Shown in pieces: positions 53,247-61,302 of a stretch of DNA of 64,000 nt. The notes under the pieces are model-generated. The model was not told where the DNA came from and did no database searches. It worked only from the letters and a program-made list of their open reading frames with translations. Position 1 is the stretch's first letter. Every line of letters starts with the position of its first letter. Made by a program: the position numbers and the translations under genes. The stretch is from an uncultured Alistipes sp. (GTDB lineage Bacteria; Bacteroidota; Bacteroidia; Bacteroidales; Rikenellaceae), in assembly GCA_910587675.1 (NCBI GenBank), contig CAJUMU010000009.1:7481-71480 (forward strand), read 5' to 3'.

Positions 53247-53969
53247 ATGAAACCTTACAATTCGTCACGCAAAAGCAAGAAGGAGGAGGTTGCCGAGATG
53301 TTCGACAACATAGCCCCCACTTACGATCGGTTGAACCATCTGTTCTCGCTCTCGATCGACAAACTGTGGCGGCGGCGCGTGGTGCGCATCGTGCGCCGCA
53401 TGAAGCCGCTGCGGATACTCGATCTGGCGACGGGAACGGGCGATCTGGCCATAAAGATGGCCAAGCGTATCGGCAAGGCGCGCATCATGGGCGTCGACCT
53501 GTCGGAAAAGATGCTGGCGGTGGCGGCCGAGAAGGTGCGCCGTCAGGGGCTGGACGACCACATCGCGCTCTATCAGGGCGACGCCGAACGGTTGGACGTG
53601 GCCGACGGCATGATCGACGTGGCGACGGTGGCCTTCGGCGTGCGCAACTTCGGCGACCTCGAAGCGGGGCTGGCCGAGATACGACGCTCGCTGCGCAGCG
53701 GCGGCCACGCGGTGATACTCGAATTCTCGATGCCGCGCAACGCCTTGGTGCGGAGGCTCTACGGACTCTATTCGAACCACGTGCTCGGCCCCGTGGGCGG
53801 GTTAGTGTCGCACGACCGCGAGGCTTACGACTATCTGCCCGCGTCGATCGCCGAGTTCCCCGCGCCAGATCGGTTCCTCGAAATAATGCGCGAGGCGGGA
53901 TTCGTCGATTGCAAGCGGCGCAGCCAGAGCCTCGGCATAGCGCAGATATACATAGGCCGCAAACCCTGA
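53247..53969 (+). CDS. ubiE: Demethylmenaquinone methyltransferase (UbiE/MenG)
   Basis: 240 aa. SAM-dependent class I methyltransferase. Signatures: YDRLNHLFSLSIDKLWRR near the N-terminus (about 26-43), the SAM loop LDLATGTGDLA (about 55-65), and GVRNFGDLEAGLAEIRR with FSMPRN further on. It methylates demethylmenaquinone to menaquinone, the respiratory quinone of Bacteroidetes. It follows the permease gene by 31 bp and precedes a lipoprotein gene by 2 bp. Confidence 0.95.
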   Translation: MKPYNSSRKSKKEEVAEMFDNIAPTYDRLNHLFSLSIDKLWRRRVVRIVRRMKPLRILDLATGTGDLAIKMAKRIGKARIMGVDLSEKMLAVAAEKVRRQGLDDHIALYQGDAERLDVADGMIDVATVAFGVRNFGDLEAGLAEIRRSLRSGGHAVILEFSMPRNALVRRLYGLYSNHVLGPVGGLVSHDREAYDYLPASIAEFPAPDRFLEIMREAGFVDCKRRSQSLGIAQIYIGRKP

Positions 53970-53971
53970 CG

Positions 53972-54532
53972 ATGAGGGCGCTGCGACTGTTTTGGGCGGT
54001 CTTGGCCGCGCTTTGTCTCGCGGGGTGCGCGTCCGATGCGGCCCGCGGCCCGCGGGTGATCGACGTGCGGCTCGCCGATATCGGGGACCCCGCCGGCGCG
54101 CCGGCGGGGGACGGCGGTCTGCCGTCGCGGGTGACGCTGCTGGCGACGGTGGAGAACCCCTCGCGGGGCATAAAGATATCGAGCGGACGTCTGCGGATCT
54201 CCTATCGGGGGCGTCGGGTCGTGATGCTCACCCTCGCCGAGGCGGTGAAGATTCCGCCGCGCGGCGTGTCGGAGGTGGCGATACCTCTGCGCGTGAACGT
54301 GGCGCACAATTCGGCCGCGCTGTCGCTGCGGGCCGCGGTTCGCAGGCGCGACGCGAGCGGCATCGGGATCGAGACGGAGGTTTCGGCCCGCGCGGGACTG
54401 ATTCGCGGCGAGGCGGCGGAGCGGGGAGTGGTTCCGCTTGAGAATGCGGTACCGGCCCGCCTGCTCGACATTATGTGGCGTACATTGGATGAATTTACGG
54501 GGTCGCTGCCCGAATCGGGCGACGACGAATGA
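53972..54532 (+). CDS. Lipoprotein with a LEA-2-like beta-sandwich domain
   Basis: 186 aa from ATG 53972, 2 bp after ubiE. Lipobox LAGC (Cys19). Residues about 50-120 follow the LEA type 2/WHy pattern: V-T-L-L-A-T-V-E-N-P, a G-I-K-I-S strand, R-G-R-R-V and then K-I-P-P-R-G-V-S-E-V-A-I-P-L-R-V. Such domains bind hydrophobic ligands or act in stress tolerance in other organisms; the role here is unknown. It overlaps the next gene as ATGA. Probably a periplasm-facing lipoprotein. Confidence 0.68.
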   Translation: MRALRLFWAVLAALCLAGCASDAARGPRVIDVRLADIGDPAGAPAGDGGLPSRVTLLATVENPSRGIKISSGRLRISYRGRRVVMLTLAEAVKIPPRGVSEVAIPLRVNVAHNSAALSLRAAVRRRDASGIGIETEVSARAGLIRGEAAERGVVPLENAVPARLLDIMWRTLDEFTGSLPESGDDE

Positions 54533-54993
54533 AAAACAGGAAACTTATGAAAACGTTATTTTTAACCCTTTTGGCCGTGGCGTCGGTCGGCGCGTGCCGC
54601 GTGCAGGCGCAGGAGATCGGCGGGGTGCGCAGCCGTCTGGCGACGGGAAGCGACCGCGTGAACGTCGTCGAGCAGAGCGACGCGGCGCAGGCCGTGCGGG
54701 CTGTCGAGCAGCGCACCAAGCGCACCAAGGTGAACGGCTACACGATCCTGATCCTCTCGGACAACAGCCAGAAGGCGCGCGAAAACGCCATGAAGGCCAA
54801 GCAGACTTTCACGGAGAACTTCTCCGACGTCGAGGTGAAGATGTATTACGAGAGTCCGTCGTTTTACGTCACGGCGGGCCGCTACCTCACCAAGGAGGAG
54901 GCAATCATCGAGTTGTGGCGCATCCGCTCGGTGTTTCCCAAGGCCATTTCGCAGAGCCGCGAGATGGATATCGACGACTTCATAAAGGAGTAA
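54529..54993 (+). CDS. SPOR-domain protein
   Basis: 154 aa; ATG 54529 overlaps the previous stop, ATG 54547 is a possible later start with a better signal peptide (MKTLFLTLLAVASVG). After cleavage near VQAQ comes a SPOR-like domain (about 72-150): VNGYTILILSDNSQKARENA, then YYESPSFYVTAGRYLTKEEA. This is the alternating beta-alpha pattern of domains that bind denuded peptidoglycan glycan strands. Likely periplasmic. Translationally coupled to the LEA-2-like lipoprotein gene. Confidence 0.75.
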   Translation: MKNRKLMKTLFLTLLAVASVGACRVQAQEIGGVRSRLATGSDRVNVVEQSDAAQAVRAVEQRTKRTKVNGYTILILSDNSQKARENAMKAKQTFTENFSDVEVKMYYESPSFYVTAGRYLTKEEAIIELWRIRSVFPKAISQSREMDIDDFIKE

Positions 54994-55012
54994 CTTTAAC
55001 CTGAACGATAAT

Positions 55013-55879
55013 ATGAAATTCGAAAAATATCGCTCGATTTTCGGCGATGAGGAGCTCGCGGAGCGTCTGCGCCGCATCCGTCATGTCGCGCTCGACATGG
55101 ACGGCACGATCTACATGGGCAAGTCGCTCTTCGACTGCACCAAACCGTTTCTGGCGAGTCTCCGCGAGATGGGGATAACCTACTCGTTCCTGACCAACAA
55201 CCCGTCGAGATCGATCGACGACTATCTGCGTAAACTCGCCGCGCTCGGCATCGAGGCCGCGGCCGAGGAGATGTACACCACCTCGCTGGCCGCCATCGAT
55301 TACATCCGCAACCGATACCCCTCGGCACGGCGATTGTTTCTGTTGGGTACGCCGAGCATGATATCGGAGTTCGAGAAGGCGGGCTTCGAATCGACCTCCG
55401 ACGATCCCGACGACGTGCCCGACGCGGTGGTCGCGGCGTTCGACATGACGCTTGGTTACGACCGTCTGTGCCGCGCCGCGTGGTGGGTGTCGCAGGGGCT
55501 GCCCTACATAGCCACCAACCCCGACCGCGTGTGCCCCACCGACCAACGGGTGGTGCTGGTCGACTGCGGTTCGATTTGCAAGTGCATCGAACATGCCACG
55601 GGACGATGCCCCGACATAACGCTCGGCAAGCCCGACCCCAACATGCTGACGGGCATAGAGCGTCGTTACGGATTGCAGCCCGACCGCATCGCCATGGTGG
55701 GCGACCGCATCTACACCGATATCGAGATGGCGCACAACGCAGGTGCGATGGGCGTTCTGGTGCTTTCGGGCGAGACGACGCTCGACGTGGCCGACGCCGC
55801 GCCCCGCCAACCCGAGATCATCGCCGACAATATCGGCGTGCTGGGCGAATTGCTGCGCAAGGCGCACGGGAGGGAGTAG
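55013..55879 (+). CDS. HAD-IIA family sugar/nucleotide phosphatase (NagD-like)
   Basis: 288 aa. Motif I DMDGT (28-32) with both catalytic aspartates (Asp28, Asp30), motif II FLTNNPSRS (about 61-69) and motif IV VGDRIYTDIEMA near residue 227-238. A type IIA cap lies between motifs II and III. Soluble phosphatase for small phosphorylated metabolites; substrate unknown. Starts 19 bp after the SPOR gene, so it may belong to the ubiE run. Confidence 0.88.
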   Translation: MKFEKYRSIFGDEELAERLRRIRHVALDMDGTIYMGKSLFDCTKPFLASLREMGITYSFLTNNPSRSIDDYLRKLAALGIEAAAEEMYTTSLAAIDYIRNRYPSARRLFLLGTPSMISEFEKAGFESTSDDPDDVPDAVVAAFDMTLGYDRLCRAAWWVSQGLPYIATNPDRVCPTDQRVVLVDCGSICKCIEHATGRCPDITLGKPDPNMLTGIERRYGLQPDRIAMVGDRIYTDIEMAHNAGAMGVLVLSGETTLDVADAAPRQPEIIADNIGVLGELLRKAHGRE

Positions 55880-55888
55880 ATTTATTCT

Positions 55889-55985
55889 TCGACATCGCAT
55901 CGCGATGTCGGCAGTTCGCCGCCACCCCGCGCGGCGGACTGCAACTCGCCGCAAGGCTCGTGCGTCCTCCGCTGTCGGCGAACAG
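55889..55985 (+). repeat. Intergenic repeat, family 2, copy 3
   Basis: Starts with cgacatcgcatcgcgatgtcg, then the same core as 23579-23680 and the tail gctgtcggcgaacagc. It occupies the gap between the HAD gene and the antiporter gene. Confidence 0.85.
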
Positions 55986-56027
55986 CCGATATGGCAACGT
56001 GAACGACACAATAGGAATATATTTGCT

Positions 56028-56996
56028 ATGAACTATCTTCTTCTCCTTGTCGGCCTCGCGCTTTTGGCCGTGTGCGCCGAGATGCTCACCCGCGGCTCGA
56101 CGGCTTTGGCGGCGCGTTTCCGCGTGCCCGAGTTCATCGTGGGCCTGACGGTGGTGGCCGTCGGCACGTCGATGCCCGAACTCACCGTAAGCGTCTTGTC
56201 GGCCGCCGAGGGCAGCGGCGCGATGTCGATAGGCAACGTGACGGGCTCCAATCTGTTCAACACGTTAGTCATTCTGGGCGTCTGCGCCGTGATAAGGCCG
56301 CTGGTCTTCACCCGCGAGAACATCCGCCGCGACATTCCGATCTGCATCGGCGCGTCGCTGGCGCTGGCAGCCGTCATATTCGGCGACCGGACGGTGCGCG
56401 AAGCGGGCGGCAGTATAGGCCGCGCGGAGGGCGTGGCGATGCTCGCGGCGTATGTGGCGGTGATAATCTGGTCGATCCGCGCGGCGCGGCGCGACGGACC
56501 TACAGCCGAGGCGCGCGACGACGCTGCGCCATCGGACAAGAACCCCATGCCGATAACGGTCATCTGCCTGCTTATCGCCGCGGGGCTCGGCGGTTTGATC
56601 GGCGGCGGTGAGCTGTGTCTCAAGTCGGCCGAGGCGATAGCGCGCTCGTGGGGCGTGAGCGAGTCGATCATAGCTATCACCATAGTGGCGGCAGGCACCT
56701 CGCTGCCCGAGCTGGCGTCGAGCATATCGGCCGTCGCGAAAGGCAAGTTCTCGATGGCGGTGGGCAACATAATCGGATCGAACATATTCAACATACTGTT
56801 CATTCTGGGCGCGAGCTCGACGGTTCATCCGCTTACGGCGTCGGCGATAACGCCGCTCGACATCTGGATGGTGGTCGGGTCGGCCGTACTGCTGCTCGTC
56901 TCGGCATCGGTCATAGGCGTGAGACGCATCACCCGCGCGGAGGGCGCCGCGTATTTGGCAATTTACGTAGGTTATGTAATCATGTTGATAAAATAA
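56028..56996 (+). CDS. Calcium/sodium antiporter (CaCA family, YrbG-like)
   Basis: 322 aa from ATG 56028; the longer frame passes through a family 2 repeat. Ten or so membrane helices in two inverted halves, each with an alpha-repeat: GTSMPEL (46-52) with GNVTGSN (69-75), and GTSLPEL with GNIIGSN in the second half. These bind the exchanged cation. It exchanges Ca2+ for Na+ or H+ across the inner membrane. The glycosidase-like gene follows after 4 bp. Confidence 0.92.
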   Translation: MNYLLLLVGLALLAVCAEMLTRGSTALAARFRVPEFIVGLTVVAVGTSMPELTVSVLSAAEGSGAMSIGNVTGSNLFNTLVILGVCAVIRPLVFTRENIRRDIPICIGASLALAAVIFGDRTVREAGGSIGRAEGVAMLAAYVAVIIWSIRAARRDGPTAEARDDAAPSDKNPMPITVICLLIAAGLGGLIGGGELCLKSAEAIARSWGVSESIIAITIVAAGTSLPELASSISAVAKGKFSMAVGNIIGSNIFNILFILGASSTVHPLTASAITPLDIWMVVGSAVLLLVSASVIGVRRITRAEGAAYLAIYVGYVIMLIK

Positions 56997-57000
56997 CGTT

Positions 57001-58326
57001 ATGATCCGCCGCGCGTTGTTTGCAGCCGCCGTGTTGCTGGCCGCCATATCTCCCGCCTCGGGCGGCGAAAAGAGACGCGCCGCCTCGGCGGTTGACTTCC
57101 TGAACTCCATAGGCGTGTGCGTGCATGTGCAGCACGGTCAGGACGCCTCGCGGCTCGCGCCCCTGCTGCGATACGCGGGCGTGAGGAACGTGCGCGACGC
57201 CGCCGACCGCAATTACGACATGTCGGGAATGATCCTCCTGCATCGCGAGGCGGGCGTGAAGGTAGTCATGGGTTCGGGCAGCGGCACGCGCGACGAGGAT
57301 CTGGAGGCGGTGTTGCGCATGGCGCGCGAACTGCACGATGCGGGCGCGCTGCTGGCCGTGGAGGGGCCCAACGAACCCAATAACTTCGGCGGACTTACAT
57401 ACAAAGGGGTGAAGGGCGGCGGCGAGCTCACGTGGATGCCCGTGGCCGAGTTTCAGCGCGATCTTTACGCGCGCGTGAAAGCCGATCCCGCGCTGAAAAA
57501 CTATCCCGTTTACGGCGTGAGCGAGGTCGGAGCGCAGACCGACAATTGCGGATTGCAGTTTCTGACGATTCCCGAGGGGGCCGCGACGCGGATGCCCGCG
57601 GGAACGCGATATGCCGATTACGCCAACGCCCACAACTACATGTACCATCCGAGCTGGCCCGACGCGCCGCACGACAATCAGGTGTGGAATGCGGCCGATC
57701 CCTCTCCCGAGTGCCGTGCCGACGGCCTTTACGGCAACTTCGGCCGCACGTGGCTCAAGAAGTTCGAGGGCTACTCGCAAGCCGAGCTCGACACCCTGCC
57801 GCGCGTCACCACCGAGACGGGCGTGCGCGTGGGCGACTGCGACGGCCGCGTCACCGAGCATGTGCAGGGATGCAACTACCTGAATCTCTTTTTGGCGCAG
57901 TTCGTCCGCGGCTGGGACAAGACTTTCGTATACGAGTTTCTGGACGATCCCGACGGGGCGTTCGGATTTTACGCTTCGGATTACGCTGCCAAACGCAAGG
58001 CGGCCGACTATCTGCACAACATGACGACCATTCTGCGCGACGAGGGTCCTGCACGAATGGGCGCGCTGGCCTATACCGTTGATCCCATGCCCGTGACGGC
58101 GCACGATCTGCTGCTGCGCAAGAGCGACGGCGGTTACTGGCTCGTCGTGTGGGGCGAGCGGGTCGCGGGGGCCGACAAGGTGACGGTGACGCTCCCCGCG
58201 CGTCACCGCGAGGTGCGTATTTACGATCCTACCGTCGGCGAGTCGCCGATACGCGTCGAGAGGCGCACGGCCGAGATAGAGCTGGAGGTGAGCGATCGGC
58301 CGTTGATACTGGAATTGATAAAATAA
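57001..58326 (+). CDS. Secreted glycoside hydrolase, clan GH-A-like
   Basis: 441 aa. Signal peptide (about 1-21). A TIM-barrel-like chain carries VEGPNEPNN (about 120-128, probable acid/base Glu125) and RVTTETGVRVG (about 268-278, probable nucleophile Glu272), the strand 4 and strand 7 glutamates expected of clan A glycosidases. A C-terminal beta domain (about 350-441) follows. I cannot assign the CAZy family; GH39, GH79 or an unclassified relative are possible. It begins 4 bp after the antiporter gene. Confidence 0.65.
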   Translation: MIRRALFAAAVLLAAISPASGGEKRRAASAVDFLNSIGVCVHVQHGQDASRLAPLLRYAGVRNVRDAADRNYDMSGMILLHREAGVKVVMGSGSGTRDEDLEAVLRMARELHDAGALLAVEGPNEPNNFGGLTYKGVKGGGELTWMPVAEFQRDLYARVKADPALKNYPVYGVSEVGAQTDNCGLQFLTIPEGAATRMPAGTRYADYANAHNYMYHPSWPDAPHDNQVWNAADPSPECRADGLYGNFGRTWLKKFEGYSQAELDTLPRVTTETGVRVGDCDGRVTEHVQGCNYLNLFLAQFVRGWDKTFVYEFLDDPDGAFGFYASDYAAKRKAADYLHNMTTILRDEGPARMGALAYTVDPMPVTAHDLLLRKSDGGYWLVVWGERVAGADKVTVTLPARHREVRIYDPTVGESPIRVERRTAEIELEVSDRPLILELIK

Positions 58327-58332
58327 ATATTC

Positions 58333-58350
58333 GCCCCGCAAAAGCGGGGC
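58333..58350 (+). terminator. Hairpin after the glycosidase gene
   Basis: gccccgc (58333-58339), loop aaaa, gcggggc (58344-58350). There is no T-run; it directly abuts a family 1 repeat and may be part of that composite element rather than a true terminator. Confidence 0.4.
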
Positions 58351-58351
58351 T

Positions 58352-58401
58352 ATCTTCGGCGGCTCGCACCTTTGGTGCGACCCCCGCAGCCGCCGAAGAT
58401 A
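58352..58401 (+). repeat. Intergenic palindromic repeat, family 1, copy 3
   Basis: Arms atcttcggcggc and gccgccgaagat, inner pair gcacc/ggtgc. Nearly identical to copies at 42902 and 62876. Confidence 0.88.
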
Positions 58402-58432
58402 AATAATAGAAACCGATAAAACCAACAATATT

Positions 58433-59860
58433 ATGAAGATGAACCGAATATTCCGTTTATTCCGATCTCCGAGCGCGACCTCGGCTGTCGCATGCCTCGC
58501 TCTCGCGTGGTCGTGCGTACGTTACGACGCGCCGCAGCCGTTGGACTCTTGGAGCTCGGAGGGACGCGCCCTCCGCACCTCGACGCCCACCGTCGCGGCG
58601 GGCCAAACGCTGACCGCTGCGGGCGACTATAAGAATTTCCGCCTCACGGGGCAGGCTATGACGCAAGAGGGAGCCGAGGCGGCTCTGCTGCTGCACACCG
58701 ACGGAGAGTCGGGTTATGAAGTGATTCTGCGCAACGGTCCCATCGACGGCACCCGCAAGAGCGGCTCGCTCGCCGCGGTGCGCAACCTCTACCGTTCGCT
58801 TGCGGCGGACGGCGAGTGGTTCGATTTCGAGGTGGCCGTGCGCGGCAAGAACATATCGGTGCGTATCGACGGCGCCGACGTGGTGTGCTACACCGAACCC
58901 GAGGTGCCTTACCGCGTCGAGAAGTATGCGCGCCGCCTGCTCTCGCACGGCGCGATAGCTCTGCGCGGCGTGGAGGGCGAGGTGGCGTTCCGCAATCTGA
59001 CTGTCACGCGGCTGCGCGCCGACGCCCGCAACGAGGCCGACACCCTGCCGCCCGTGGATGAGCGCGCCGACGCGGTGATCCGTGCGCAGCAGCGCAATTT
59101 TCCCGTCATAGACTACCACGTGCACCTCAAGGGCGGCCTTACGAAAGAGCAGGCGCACGCCATGTCGATGAATTACGGCATCAATTACGGCGTGGCTCCC
59201 AATGCGGGCGAGGGCGGCGTGGGCCGCATGCTGGCCGACGACAAGGAGGTTTACGAATACTTCGACGAGGTGAAGCCCCTGCCGTTCCTCTGCGGCGTGC
59301 AGGGCGAGGGCCGCAAGTGGACGGCCACCTTCTCGCAGGAAGCGCTGGGTGTGTTCGACTATCTGTTCACCGACGCCATGACCATCATCGACCACAAGGG
59401 CCGCAACTCGCGCATATACCGTCCCGAGGAGGTGCATTACGACGGCGTGACGAAGGAGCAGTATATGGATCATTTAGTCGACCAGACCGTCAAGATCCTC
59501 ACCAACGAGCCCGCCGACATATACGCCAATCCCACCTATCTGCCCGAGGATATGCAGGCCGATTACGACAAGTACTGGACCGACGAGCGGGTCGACCGCG
59601 TGCTCGACGCGCTGCAACGCCACTCTATCGCGCTGGAGATCAATCCCCGCTACCGCATCCCGAGCATCGACATCATCCGCAAGGCCAAGCAGCGCGGGCT
59701 GAAGTTCACCTTCGGCACCAACAACGTCGACGCCGACTTCGGACGGCTGGAGTACTGTTTCGAGGCGATGGAGAAGTGCGGCATCGAGGCCGACGACATC
59801 TGGTTCCCCTCGATGAGTGTGCGCCGCTCGCGCCCCGTGGTGATTTACAATAAGTTCTGA
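58433..59860 (+). CDS. DUF1080-like (jelly-roll) and PHP-type metal-dependent hydrolase fusion lipoprotein
   Basis: 475 aa (ATG 58433 or 58439). Lipobox LAWSC (Cys28). Residues about 35-195 look like a DUF1080/LamG-type jelly roll (EGAEAALLLHTDGESGYEV, GEWFDFEVAVRGKNISVRID, GAIALRGVEGEVAFRNL), a fold now linked to 3-keto-glycoside hydrolysis. Residues about 222-475 resemble a PHP or amidohydrolase-like barrel: DYHVHL (227-232) supplies the metal-binding HxH pair, with ALEINPR (400-406) and FTFGTNN (425-431) as further conserved strand ends. Membrane-anchored hydrolase of unknown substrate. Its stop overlaps the PAP2 start by one base. Confidence 0.72.
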   Translation: MKMNRIFRLFRSPSATSAVACLALAWSCVRYDAPQPLDSWSSEGRALRTSTPTVAAGQTLTAAGDYKNFRLTGQAMTQEGAEAALLLHTDGESGYEVILRNGPIDGTRKSGSLAAVRNLYRSLAADGEWFDFEVAVRGKNISVRIDGADVVCYTEPEVPYRVEKYARRLLSHGAIALRGVEGEVAFRNLTVTRLRADARNEADTLPPVDERADAVIRAQQRNFPVIDYHVHLKGGLTKEQAHAMSMNYGINYGVAPNAGEGGVGRMLADDKEVYEYFDEVKPLPFLCGVQGEGRKWTATFSQEALGVFDYLFTDAMTIIDHKGRNSRIYRPEEVHYDGVTKEQYMDHLVDQTVKILTNEPADIYANPTYLPEDMQADYDKYWTDERVDRVLDALQRHSIALEINPRYRIPSIDIIRKAKQRGLKFTFGTNNVDADFGRLEYCFEAMEKCGIEADDIWFPSMSVRRSRPVVIYNKF

Positions 59861-60477
59861 TGGGCTGCGCATTCGACCACGATCTGTTTCTCGCGCTCAA
59901 CTTCGACGGCGGCGCGACGATGGACCGCATAATGTCGCTATGCTCCGCACCCGCCGCTTGGGCGTGGCTCTATGCGTTGATACTGTGGCTCGTGTGGCGG
60001 CGCGCGGGGTGGCGCGGGGCGTTGCTCTTCGTCGTCGCGGCCGCCGTCGCGCTGGGTCTCTCCGACATGATCGCGGGAATATTCAAACACACGGGGCCGC
60101 TGAAAAACCTGTGGCCCTCGTTCCCTGCGCGACTGCGCCCCATGCACACGCCCGAGCTCGAAGGTTTGGTGCACACCGTGCGCATGGGCGGCCGTTACGG
60201 CACCGTCTCGGCGCATGCCGCCACTATGACTGCGTTGGCCGTTCTGTCGATCCCGACCGTTCGCCGCGCGTGGTTCGCCGCGCTCGTGATCGCCGCGACG
60301 GCGGCGATATGCTACTCGCGCATCTATCTGGGCTACCACTTCCCGTTCGACATCCTGCTGGGGGCGGCGACGGGGGCCGTCACGGGCGGCGCGGCGCTGG
60401 CGGCCATGCGCGCGGCGGCGAAACGCGTTGTCGCGACGAGTCGTCGACGCGCCCCCTCCGCAAAGACGAAATCGTAA
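59860..60477 (+). CDS. PAP2-superfamily membrane phosphatase
   Basis: 205 aa. Five or so membrane helices. Phosphatase motifs: an extended first motif ending ARLRP (91-95) after a lysine-containing segment, the second motif as VSAHAAT (116-122, His119) in place of the usual PSGH, and the third motif SRIYLGYHFPFDI (about 148-160). It dephosphorylates lipid phosphates such as undecaprenyl-PP or phosphatidylglycerol-phosphate. One-base overlap (TGATG) with the preceding gene shows co-translation. Confidence 0.85.
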   Translation: MGCAFDHDLFLALNFDGGATMDRIMSLCSAPAAWAWLYALILWLVWRRAGWRGALLFVVAAAVALGLSDMIAGIFKHTGPLKNLWPSFPARLRPMHTPELEGLVHTVRMGGRYGTVSAHAATMTALAVLSIPTVRRAWFAALVIAATAAICYSRIYLGYHFPFDILLGAATGAVTGGAALAAMRAAAKRVVATSRRRAPSAKTKS

Positions 60478-60527
60478 TCCGAAAAAACCGTATGACGAAA
60501 GTTCGTCTCTTTTTTTCGTCGATAAAA

Positions 60528-60558
60528 TTGCATTTTCATCGTTTGTGTATTAAATTTG
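60528..60558 (+). promoter_or_regulatory. Bacteroidetes-type promoter for the CBM9-like gene
   Basis: TTG at 60528-60530, 20 bp, taaatttg (60551-60558). Full consensus, 34 bp before the ATG. Confidence 0.85.
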
Positions 60559-60592
60559 AAAAATCAACCGATTAACCGATATCGCAAACGAG

Positions 60593-61273
60593 ATGGAAAA
60601 GATCGTGAAAAACGAGGGCCGCGCCGAATCCGACCGCAAAAGCGTCGAATCGCGCTTCATTCGCAATGTCGAACGGCTCGCCGACGGAGAACTTCGGTCG
60701 GTGTTGCGCGACCGCACCTGCGCGCACGCGATCGATTGCGTGAATTGGAGCGAGTATCCGTACGCGCCTAAGGCGACTTTCCGCGTGGCGCACTCCGACG
60801 ATGCTTTGGCCGTCATGTTCGAGGTGGAGGAGTCGCACGTGCGCGCCGTCGCCCTCGACGACAACGGCCCCGTGTGGGAGGACAGCTGCGTGGAGTTCTT
60901 CGTGGCCGCGCCCGACGGCGAGGGGTACTTCAATTTCGAGGTCAGCTGCATAGCCACGGCTCTGGCCGCCCGTCGCGTGTCGCGCGCCGAGGCCGACCAT
61001 TTCGACGCCGAGCGCATGGCGCGCATCCGCCGCTTCGGATCGCTGCCGCATGCCGCCGTCGACTCGCGCGGCGAGGGGCAACGCTGGTGGATGGTCGAGG
61101 TGATTCCGTTCGCGTTGCTCGGTTGCGACAAGGCTCCCGAGCGGTTGAGGGCCAACTTCTACAAATGCGGCGACAAGTGCGACGAGCCCCATTTCCTGAG
61201 CTGGTCGCCCATCGACCTGCCCGCGCCGAATTTCCACTGCCCCGAGTTTTTCGGCGAGGTGGTGCTGGGATAA
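60593..61273 (+). CDS. CBM9-like (DOMON-type) carbohydrate-binding protein
   Basis: 226 aa, no signal peptide visible. The chain follows the family 9-like carbohydrate-binding pattern: W-x-E-Y-P-Y-A-P (about 52-59), a strand LAVMFEVEESHVRA, then VWEDSCVEFFVAAP (about 94-107) and F-N-F-E-V. It ends with the short strand FGEVVLG. Such stand-alone proteins are common in Bacteroidales near sugar-utilisation genes; the ligand is unknown. It precedes the kinase-like gene by 29 bp and starts a new transcription unit with a strong promoter. Confidence 0.75.
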   Translation: MEKIVKNEGRAESDRKSVESRFIRNVERLADGELRSVLRDRTCAHAIDCVNWSEYPYAPKATFRVAHSDDALAVMFEVEESHVRAVALDDNGPVWEDSCVEFFVAAPDGEGYFNFEVSCIATALAARRVSRAEADHFDAERMARIRRFGSLPHAAVDSRGEGQRWWMVEVIPFALLGCDKAPERLRANFYKCGDKCDEPHFLSWSPIDLPAPNFHCPEFFGEVVLG

Positions 61274-61302
61274 GACATAAACATCAAACTTAAAGCATAA
61301 TC

